DNA of 9,980 bases from an uncultured Clostridia bacterium (GTDB taxonomy: Bacteria > Bacillota > Clostridia > Christensenellales > Aristaeellaceae), in contig CALCUD010000128.1 of the NCBI GenBank assembly GCA_937906775.1, positions 1-9,980 of the forward strand. The letters run 5' to 3'. A program made the position numbers and the translations under genes. Below the pieces are notes generated by a model. The model had not been told where the DNA came from and ran no database searches. It was given only the letters and a program-made list of their open reading frames with translations. This document shows positions 1-5,706 of the stretch, piece by piece. How positions within the stretch are numbered: the stretch's first letter is position 1; the number at the start of each line of letters is the position of its first letter.

Positions 1-2248
1 CAGGATATACGGTCACTTCCATACCGGGCACATAGTTCTCAACATTGACAGTCAGGGGATCCCGTACATCTTCCAGTGTCAGAGCGTCTTTGTAGTAAAC
101 CGTATAATGGACATCTTTCTGCTCCCAACGGGCATATACGGTGATATCGCTTGCCACAGGCTGTGTTTCATCGAAGCGCACACCGCCGACCTTCTTGGTG
201 TACCAGCCGCTGAAAGTATATCCGTCACGGGTCGGTACAGGAAGGGTTACGGTCCCGCCGATCGGGATGTTTTCATGCAGATCCGGCTCCCCGTTGTCGG
301 TGATTACGGTCACCTGGATATTCGGCATTTCAAATCCCGCATATACAATGATGTCAGACATCGGCATTTCACCGAAGGAATATCCTTCTGTGCAGGCCGG
401 ATCCGTATACCATCCGGTGAACCGTGCGCGGGAATCAATCCCCCACTTGATCCGATATTCCGAACTGGGAGTCCAGTTTCTGTCGGCAATATCTTTACCG
501 AACATAATGCCATTTTCAACCCGTTGATCGGTTTGTCCTTTACAGGCATATGTAATGCTGTAGGTATCACGGTCATAATAGAAGGTGAAGCTGTACGTAT
601 CTCGACCCAGCGTTTTCTTTACTGTGTTTTTGTGAGTATAGTGTTCAATATCTTTGGCTTGCCATTCGGTGGAATAAGAATTCAATTTCTGATAGTAGGC
701 ATCGCTGGACTTATAGCTTCCGTCCGGCTGCTGGAGCTGATAGTCCAGAATAATCGTATATTTCGTCGACTGAAAATATGCGGTATAGGTAATCTCATTA
801 TTTGCATTTGCATCTTTGAGCAGATCCTCCGTCAGCGTCAGACGTCTGGAGGAATAAACGGTATTGTCCGGGTGGAGCCATCCGACAAAACTCGCATCGC
901 TTATGGTCGGCCATTTCGCGGCAATATCATCCATGTAGCGCGCGGTAAACCGTGATACTTCTTTTTTATCATTCTTAAAAATCAGGGTATACTTCTTCAG
1001 CGTGTAATAACAGTTGACAATCGTACTTCCGTCCGCGGCAACCTTGGCAGTCGACTTTCCGCTCAGGCTGGCGTTTTTCTCATAGAATTTGCTGTCATCA
1101 AATCCGGTATAGGCAGGAGCATCGGCACCCGTAACATCTGAACCGACCAAAGCTTTTTTCGTTTCGGTATGACCGGCATAATCGAACTGTCCGTCCGTGC
1201 CCTGACGTTCGATCCAATACTGGATGCTGTAATTGACTTCAGCCGCCTTCCATTTCGCGTAAACCGTTGTGTCGCCTTTCAGATTTTTCACGCTGGTGAG
1301 CGCGCTGCCGGTATACCCGGAATCGGCATACCATCCGTCGAATGCATACCCCGCCTTCACCGGCATTTCCGATGTCAGCGTCACTGTATCGTCATAGTAG
1401 CCTTCTTCCGCGTCAATGTACGTGCCACCCATGGAATCGTACCGGACCGCGTACATGTTGCGGGTATAATACATATACAGATCATTGGAACCTTCACCGG
1501 CAGACTTCAGAACAATATTGTCACCGGAACGTTCGAAGGTGAATCCGTCAATGTCTTTGGAGGTGCCGGCGACAGTTCCGCCCACAGCGCCTGTTTTAAC
1601 AGTGGGATCCGCGATTTCTTCATAGGTCGCCGGATCCGATTTGGATGTACCCATATAATGGATCTTATACTGAACACCGGTATTGGAATAGAGAACGGTT
1701 TCCGTTGTATCCTGCGTCAGGTTGGCAGGAACGATCGTGACAGACGGAGTCAGCGGGTAATAGATACCGGTCAGCGTGGAACTCGTCGGCTGCAGGGATT
1801 CCGGAACCGGAATCGTGTCCGCGGGATCTATTGTGTTGTATGTCCGGATCACCGGGCTGGCTAGCAGTTCACCGGTAGCCTTGTCAACAAAGTTGATGGT
1901 GACCTGATAGGGCTTCAACTCCGTAAAACGACCTTCAACCACTGTGTCTTTTGTGATCACAGTGGTTGTGTCGAACTTGGTATCGGTTCCCTGTATATAC
2001 CAGTCATCAAAGCTGTACCCTGCTTTGTTCGGGGCCTGCGGCATGGAAGCAACACAGGTTCCTTCCAGAACGAGCGTCTGCTTCGCCAGCTCCTTCCCCT
2101 CGTCATCCACGAAGGTGACAGCATAATAGTTGGATCCCGGCAATTCGCCGGTCCCGCCGGCTTCCGCCACGGCGGAAATCGGGAGCACCTGGAAGATCAT
2201 CAGGATTGTCAGCAGCCAGGCGATCACTTTATTTTTTCTGGTATACAT
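1..2248 (-). CDS. Secreted multi-domain surface protein with InlB-type B-repeats and MucBP-like modules (3' end outside window)
   Basis: An open frame of 749 codons runs from an ATG at 2248 off the left edge with no stop. GGGGAGG lies 7 bp before the ATG and fixes the start. Residues 1-30 form a signal peptide (basic MYTRKNK, hydrophobic core, likely cleavage after the ISAVA stretch). Three Listeria-Bacteroides B-repeat units are visible at about 41-107, 266-334 and 645-708. Each has the family pattern of a beta strand, then AGY.FDGWY or DGYTFSGWY, then a closing D(T/I)TVYA(K/R)W. Between them lie MucBP-like modules, about 113-190 (YQVTINFVDKATGELL) and 337-420 (VNYSIQYWIERQGTDG), plus related Tyr-rich beta units. 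Proteins of this type are extracellular adhesins or wall-associated scaffolds. No LPXTG or SLH anchor is visible, but the C-terminus is missing. It lies 54 bp behind the 2303-3061 gene with no terminator between, so the two are probably co-transcribed. The ligand is unknown. Confidence 0.88.
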   Translation of the reverse strand, partial: MYTRKNKVIAWLLTILMIFQVLPISAVAEAGGTGELPGSNYYAVTFVDDEGKELAKQTLVLEGTCVASMPQAPNKAGYSFDDWYIQGTDTKFDTTTVITKDTVVEGRFTELKPYQVTINFVDKATGELLASPVIRTYNTIDPADTIPVPESLQPTSSTLTGIYYPLTPSVTIVPANLTQDTTETVLYSNTGVQYKIHYMGTSKSDPATYEEIADPTVKTGAVGGTVAGTSKDIDGFTFERSGDNIVLKSAGEGSNDLYMYYTRNMYAVRYDSMGGTYIDAEEGYYDDTVTLTSEMPVKAGYAFDGWYADSGYTGSALTSVKNLKGDTTVYAKWKAAEVNYSIQYWIERQGTDGQFDYAGHTETKKALVGSDVTGADAPAYTGFDDSKFYEKNASLSGKSTAKVAADGSTIVNCYYTLKKYTLIFKNDKKEVSRFTARYMDDIAAKWPTISDASFVGWLHPDNTVYSSRRLTLTEDLLKDANANNEITYTAYFQSTKYTIILDYQLQQPDGSYKSSDAYYQKLNSYSTEWQAKDIEHYTHKNTVKKTLGRDTYSFTFYYDRDTYSITYACKGQTDQRVENGIMFGKDIADRNWTPSSEYRIKWGIDSRARFTGWYTDPACTEGYSFGEMPMSDIIVYAGFEMPNIQVTVITDNGEPDLHENIPIGGTVTLPVPTRDGYTFSGWYTKKVGGVRFDETQPVASDITVYARWEQKDVHYTVYYKDALTLEDVRDPLTVNVENYVPGMEVTVYP

Positions 2249-2302
2249 ATCAGTTCCTCCCCATCTGTCCGGAGTATGAATTATTTCTGAAAAGCAGGCC
2301 GT

Positions 2303-3061
2303 TTACTCAGCCGTTTCGGCTTCCACAATGACCCGCCAGTTATAAGCCAACGTTTCGCGATCGGCGCTGAAGGTCAGGATGCTGTCGGTTGCGTCCGGGA
2401 CATCCTGCCAGCCGTTCCCTTTGTCGACCTGCCACTGGTATGTAGCTGTCCGGCCGGCCAGCCCCTCGACCACACAGGTCAGCCGAACCGTTTCCCCTTC
2501 GGTCATCTGCGTGCGGAGATTGGAACGGATCTTGACCGTCAGTTCCGGGAAGTCCTCCCGGGTTTCTTCCGCAGGTTCGTCTTCCCCGGTCGGTTCAGCC
2601 ACCTGTTCACCCGCTTCAGGAGTTTTGACTTCGGTCTGTTTTATTTCAGGCTCACCCTCTTCAACCGGTTCCGCCTCGGGCATATCACCTTCGGTCGGTT
2701 CCGTTTCCGGCTCGCCTTGATCAGCCGGTCCTTCTACGGTCGTTTCGCCTTCCGGAAGTTCCGTTTCAGGGATTTCACCTTCCGCGGGTTCCGCTTCAGG
2801 CTCGGCTTCCCCGGTCGGCTCCGCATCGGGCGCTTCGCCTTCCGCCGGTCCGGCCGTTTCTTCCGTCATGGCGCCTTCTGACTGAACGGTGATCTCCGGC
2901 TCCTGCTCTGTCGGATCCACGGTCACGATAATCGTGATCCGGTCGGAAGGAATGTGAAATCCCGGCGATGTATATACGCGATCCGCATACGCGCCTGTCA
3001 TCAGACACAATGTCAGCATAACCGCCGCCACCAAGATCATCACTTTCTTCGCATTCATCAT
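2303..3061 (-). CDS. Secreted acidic Glu/Pro-rich stalk protein with C-terminal Ig-like domain
   Basis: A 252-residue protein that I do not recognise as a named family. The chosen start is the first of two adjacent ATG codons (3061, 3058), because AGAGGTGA sits 5 bp upstream. The frame stays open to an ATG at 3100, which lacks such a site. Residues 1-27 (MMNAKKVMILVAAVMLTLCL...GAYA) are a signal peptide with an AYA-D cleavage site. The Cys in LTLC lacks a small residue before it, so a lipobox is unlikely. Residues about 40-173 are a low-complexity acidic stalk of irregular units such as EAEPAEGE, ETEPTEGD and EAEPVEEG. Residues 174-252 form one beta-rich Ig-like domain (EGETVRLTCVVEG, then YQWQVDKGNGWQDV, then YNWRVIVEAE) that ends at the C-terminus. 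This domain resembles the C-terminal domain of the 5707-6567 protein. No wall anchor is visible. The next gene, the B-repeat protein, follows after 54 bp. Confidence 0.85.
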   Translation of the reverse strand: MMNAKKVMILVAAVMLTLCLMTGAYADRVYTSPGFHIPSDRITIIVTVDPTEQEPEITVQSEGAMTEETAGPAEGEAPDAEPTGEAEPEAEPAEGEIPETELPEGETTVEGPADQGEPETEPTEGDMPEAEPVEEGEPEIKQTEVKTPEAGEQVAEPTGEDEPAEETREDFPELTVKIRSNLRTQMTEGETVRLTCVVEGLAGRTATYQWQVDKGNGWQDVPDATDSILTFSADRETLAYNWRVIVEAETAE

Positions 3062-3332
3062 TTCAGTCACCTCTGCGCTCAATTTCATGGTTGCATTCAA
3101 GAGTTACACGGTTGATAGTCAATATAAGTGATATGGTTACATCTTGTCTCGTATCTACCATAGAATACGATCCATCATCGGAGACAGCCAGGCCCATTCT
3201 CCGGAAGGGAAATCCCAGTTTCAGAGAAGGCTCTGCCTCATCCGCAATGCGGGAAAAGAAAGGATCCGCGCCGTTCAGGCGATGGAACTTCCCCGTTCGG
3301 TACATCGATGGGTAGAAAATCCCTACAATATT
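3062..3332 (-). other. Long leader (about 265 nt) of the 2303-3061 gene; no convincing gene
   Basis: The stretch lies between the promoter at 3333-3364 and the ATG at 3061. A 92-codon minus-strand frame (3063-3341) covers it, but its ATG overlaps the -10 box and it has no ribosome binding site. The plus-strand frames also lack start signals. The leader carries two further TGTAAC words on the minus strand (ggttaca at 3135-3141 and agttaca at 3102-3108) and two CAACC words (3110-3114 and 3089-3093). I see no known riboswitch and no terminator-like hairpin. It may hold a second promoter or a regulator site, or it may be an intergenic repeat. Confidence 0.45.
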
Positions 3333-3364
3333 ATTATACATTTTTAGGGTTATTTTCCGGTTAC
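3333..3364 (-). promoter_or_regulatory. Promoter of the 2303-3061 gene with a TAACC direct repeat 8 bp from -10
   Basis: Read on the minus strand, GTAACC (3364-3359) and ATAACC (3353-3348) are direct repeats exactly 11 bp apart. If the second is read as the heptamer ATAACCC (3353-3347), it is followed by 8 bp (TAAAAATG) and then a perfect TATAAT (3338-3333). The -35 position for a 17-bp spacer reads ACCGGA, which is poor, so the promoter probably needs an activator. Repeats one helical turn apart and 8 bp from -10 match the layout described for SARP/BTAD activators. Assignment to the BTAD protein encoded at 4278-5513 is inference. Confidence 0.62.
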
Positions 3365-3403
3365 ATTAGCAAAAATTTCTTTTGTATTCAAAAATCTAAT
3401 TTC

Positions 3404-3431
3404 TTTGAGTAACAGGATCCTGTTACTCAAA
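3404..3431. repeat. Perfect 28-bp palindrome between the lgt-like gene and the next promoter
   Basis: The half-site TTTGAGTAACAGGA is followed immediately by its exact reverse complement, giving 14 perfect pairs with no spacer. It lies 47 bp after the stop of the lgt-like gene and about 40 bp upstream of the TAACC repeats at 3348-3364. As RNA it could form a hairpin and act as a terminator for the lgt-like gene. However, no U-run follows directly on either strand: the minus strand continues GAAATTAGATTTTT. It could equally be a dimer operator. Each half contains GTAAC, the same core as the direct repeats. Confidence 0.6.
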
Positions 3432-3478
3432 TTCTTATTTCTATATAAGCATCGGTAATTCCTGCACGTTCTCCGGTA

Positions 3479-4165
3479 TTAATCCTTGGCGGTTTGCTCT
3501 CTAGAACCCTTGATTCCATACCGCCGTTTGTATAAGATCATTAGAGGAACAGCGATAGCTAAAGTAACCAAAGACCAAAAAGCACCATTCGGAAGGATCC
3601 AGACAAACGCTTCTCTTCTTCCTCGTAAAAAAGTCAATCCAAATCTGGTAATACCGTAATAAATCATTGCCCATAAAATAAGAATGCCACGATTTTTCCG
3701 TTTTCGCATGAATGTCAGTAAAATAACAAAAAGGATCAAAGTATTAATGCTTTCCGCAATTTGGCTCGGAAAATATACAGGATAGAACTTTTGTCCTATA
3801 TAAAACAGAAATCTCCCGTTGCAGCAACCATTGATAAAACAGTGGATCTTGGCTACCGATAAAGCCAAGGCTGCTGACGGCGCGCACAAGTCCCACATAT
3901 CAAAAAGATTTACACGCAGCATAAGGCCAATAGGGATCATAAATATCGGAGCAAATAGAATTCCTCCAAAAAGAGACAATCCCTCCCCGCAATTTTCTAT
4001 AATCGCCATGAGCTTACTGGATAGTATACAGAAAACAGTAAGAAAAACTGCTAATACAATGCATTTCCACGCCTTCACCATATATAGATGACCACAATAC
4101 AACATCACACATAGTATCACTGCAAATGTTAATACGCCAAGGATAGCAACTGGCGGTAGCACCAT
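3479..4165 (-). CDS. Divergent Lgt-family (prolipoprotein diacylglyceryl transferase-like) membrane protein
   Basis: A 228-residue polytopic membrane protein, with AAGGG 7 bp before the ATG. It has about seven hydrophobic segments and a basic C-terminal tail (KRRYGIKGSREQTAKD). The order of motifs follows Lgt: a GG pair after a hydrophobic helix (LSLFGGILFAP, 63-73), AKIHCFINGCCNG (105-117) where Lgt has GRxGNFINGE, PSQIAES (133-139) where Lgt has HPSQLYE, and YYGITRFGLTFLRG (169-182) where Lgt has YGxxRFxxEFxR. Lgt attaches diacylglycerol to the lipobox cysteine of prelipoproteins. Here the His before GG is Phe66, the Arg of GRxGN is Lys106 and the Asn is Cys109, so normal Lgt activity is doubtful. 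The GCCNG pair of cysteines suggests an Lgt-like subfamily. It is shorter than typical Lgt (about 260-290 residues). The DNA is clearly AT-richer than both flanks, which hints at separate acquisition. Family is fairly sure; activity is not. Confidence 0.75.
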   Translation of the reverse strand: MVLPPVAILGVLTFAVILCVMLYCGHLYMVKAWKCIVLAVFLTVFCILSSKLMAIIENCGEGLSLFGGILFAPIFMIPIGLMLRVNLFDMWDLCAPSAALALSVAKIHCFINGCCNGRFLFYIGQKFYPVYFPSQIAESINTLILFVILLTFMRKRKNRGILILWAMIYYGITRFGLTFLRGRREAFVWILPNGAFWSLVTLAIAVPLMILYKRRYGIKGSREQTAKD

Positions 4166-4232
4166 AATTCATCCCTTTCGAACACAAAAAGTTGTCTTTT
4201 CCGGATGAGAAAGCCGAACTAATATCATCATA

Positions 4233-4270
4233 AAACAGACTCCGGTATAAGAATCTGCCGGAGTCTGTTT
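4233..4270 (-). terminator. Rho-independent terminator of the BTAD regulator gene
   Basis: Arms AAACAGACTCCGG (4233-4245) and CCGGAGTCTGTTT (4258-4270) pair perfectly over 13 bp around a 12-nt loop. On the minus strand the stem ends in TTTTA, and it begins 7 bp after the regulator stop codon. It separates the regulator from the lgt-like gene, so the latter must have its own promoter in 4166-4232, where I see no clear -35/-10 pair. Confidence 0.85.
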
Positions 4271-4277
4271 GCGGGCT

Positions 4278-5513
4278 TTATCTCCCGTCGTCATTCAGTT
4301 TCAGCGGTTCCTCCGGCGCCATGCCCTGGCTGGACAGCGGACCTACGCGGTAGTTGAAGGCGATATTGCTGTTGGGATACCGGCGGTAGAACACGCGCTT
4401 GATACGCTCCAGCACCATTCCGCCGGTGTTGTAATTCACCGTGGGCAGCAGCAGCGCGAACATCGTCGGGGCGAAGCGGGTGATCGTATCGCCCTTGCGC
4501 AGATTCTGGCTCAGGATCTCGAGCAGGCCGTTCATGACATTGTCCTGCTTCAGGTTGTCCAGCTCGACATCGTTATACGGCGAGATCATAATGATTGCCA
4601 GGAACATTGTCGCGCCCAGACGTTCGAGGTTCCGCATCTGCAGATTGAAGATCTCCTTGAACACAGCATACTCGCAGACGAAGGCGCCGCGGCGCTCCCC
4701 GCTCTCGCGGAGTTCGTTCCGGATGGATTCGAGGTTGAAGTCCAGCGTTTTGCCGGCGGAAACGATCTGCTTGTAGAATTCCTGCAGATCGTCGCTCGGC
4801 TGAACGCCGAGATAGCGGTAGTTCAGCTGGACCACATGCTTATACTGCTGCAGCGCTTCGCCGGTGCGGTTGATCTTGATCAGCGCGCTCATCAGCTCCA
4901 TGTGCAGACGGTCGTCGAAGGAATCGACATCCAACGCCCGGCGGCAGACGGAAATGATATCCGCGTTCTGATCCTTGTCTTTCAGCAGTTCGATATACGC
5001 GTAGACGGCGGCCATGAACTTGTTGTGCAGCGTGGTCGCTTTGGCCAGGGCCCACTCGTTCTGCTCGCTGTGCTGGAGCAGGTCGCCCGCGTACTTTTCA
5101 AGCAGCAGGTTATACAGCTTCCGCTGTTCCAACTCCGGAACGTTGTTTTCGCTCAGCCGGTCGAAGATCGCGTCGATTTCGTACATATCGACCGTCATGT
5201 TCGGCAGACATTCCCAGTGATACGCGCCACGGTCAGATACGATGCAGGATCCCAGATCCGGATCGATCTGGTTCAGCAGAACGCGCAGCCGGCTGACCAG
5301 CGTCTTCAGCGCGTTTTCGGGATTGCTGCTCTTTTCCTCATCCCACAGGGAGTTCAAAATTTTGTAATTCGGAACCGGTTCGCCCGCGTTGAGCAGAAGA
5401 TACTGGATCAGCGCCGCGCCTTTTTTGGACTTTGCGGCAAGATGATCCGTTTTTTTCTCATCAATGAAGATCAAAAAATGATCCATCATCTGGATGCGAA
5501 TCGTATCAGCCAT
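4278..5513 (-). CDS. BTAD-domain transcriptional regulator with degenerate C-terminal GGDEF domain
   Basis: A 411-residue cytoplasmic regulator; GAGGAGG lies 7 bp before the ATG. Residues 1-103 form an OmpR/SARP-type winged helix: AAKSKKGAALIQYLLLNAG, then LWDEEKSSNPENALKTLVSR with SRLR in the recognition helix, then a beta hairpin around DRGAYHW. Residues about 108-255 are a BTAD helical domain (VDMYEIDAIFDRL, LLLEKYAGDLL, CRRALDVDSFDDRLHMELM, GEALQQYKHVVQLNYRYLGVQPSDDL), the form found in SARP-like activators. Residues about 281-392 look like a GGDEF domain: LRKGDTITRF, then APTMFALLLP where an active cyclase has GGDEF, then LERIKRV. The signature residues are gone (A348, P349, T350, M351; F352 kept), so cyclase activity is not expected and a sensory or dimer role is possible. 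It has its own promoter and terminator. TAAC direct repeats occur at its own promoter and at two neighbouring secreted-protein promoters, which makes those genes its likely targets (inference). Confidence 0.85.
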   Translation of the reverse strand: MADTIRIQMMDHFLIFIDEKKTDHLAAKSKKGAALIQYLLLNAGEPVPNYKILNSLWDEEKSSNPENALKTLVSRLRVLLNQIDPDLGSCIVSDRGAYHWECLPNMTVDMYEIDAIFDRLSENNVPELEQRKLYNLLLEKYAGDLLQHSEQNEWALAKATTLHNKFMAAVYAYIELLKDKDQNADIISVCRRALDVDSFDDRLHMELMSALIKINRTGEALQQYKHVVQLNYRYLGVQPSDDLQEFYKQIVSAGKTLDFNLESIRNELRESGERRGAFVCEYAVFKEIFNLQMRNLERLGATMFLAIIMISPYNDVELDNLKQDNVMNGLLEILSQNLRKGDTITRFAPTMFALLLPTVNYNTGGMVLERIKRVFYRRYPNSNIAFNYRVGPLSSQGMAPEEPLKLNDDGR

Positions 5514-5568
5514 TTCGGTTCCTCCTCACTTCGCGGTTCTGTCAAAAGGCAGAGAAAAAAACCACAAG

Positions 5569-5585
5569 AGTTACTTTTCAGTTAC
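5569..5585 (-). promoter_or_regulatory. Direct-repeat operator candidate over the regulator's transcription start
   Basis: On the minus strand GTAACT occurs at 5585-5580 and again at 5574-5569, 11 bp apart, separated by GAAAA. The first copy abuts the TATAAT box of the regulator's own promoter, so the pair covers the expected start site at about 5579. A bound protein would be expected to block transcription. The spacer and words closely match the pair at 3348-3364 (GTAACCGGAAAATAACC against GTAACTGAAAAGTAACT). Confidence 0.55.
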
Positions 5586-5614
5586 ATTATAACAAAGTCG
5601 TATGAAATACGCAA
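5586..5614 (-). promoter_or_regulatory. Sigma-A-type promoter of the BTAD regulator gene
   Basis: On the minus strand, TTGCGT (5614-5609) is followed by a 17-bp spacer and a perfect TATAAT (5591-5586). The start would be near 5579, giving a leader of about 65 nt that ends in GAGGAGG before the ATG at 5513. The regulator should therefore be expressed without an activator. Confidence 0.7.
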
Positions 5615-5649
5615 GTTCAGGAATAGAAAAATGCTATGTTGTTAAAAAC

Positions 5650-5679
5650 TTCCGGCATGTCGGGAAGCACATGCCGGAA
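5650..5679 (-). terminator. Rho-independent terminator of the Pro-Thr stalk protein gene
   Basis: Arms TTCCGGCATGT (5650-5660) and ACATGCCGGAA (5669-5679) pair over 11 bp around an 8-nt loop. On the minus strand they are followed by GTTTTTAAC. The stem lies about 27 bp after the stop codon at 5707 and upstream of the regulator promoter, so the two genes are separate transcription units. Confidence 0.85.
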
Positions 5680-5706
5680 CAAAAGGAGGATGGATCTCAT
5701 CCCTGA

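Noticed and set aside
107..1864. Several plus-strand frames opposite the B-repeat protein
   Set aside because: They are antisense to a continuous 749-codon frame with a signal peptide and recognisable repeat domains.
2990..3061. Lipoprotein signal (LTLC) in the 2303-3061 protein
   Set aside because: The residue before Cys is Leu, not Gly/Ala/Ser, and a good signal peptidase I site (AYA-D) follows, so lipidation is unlikely.
3063..3341. Possible 92-residue minus-strand protein
   Set aside because: Its ATG overlaps the -10 box of the promoter, it lacks a ribosome binding site, and it ends against the start of the real gene.
4269..5645. A 458-codon plus-strand open frame opposite the regulator gene
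   Set aside because: It is the antisense of a clear BTAD regulator, has no ribosome binding site, and its translation is rich in shadow-type His/Gln/Val runs. GC-rich genes often leave such frames.
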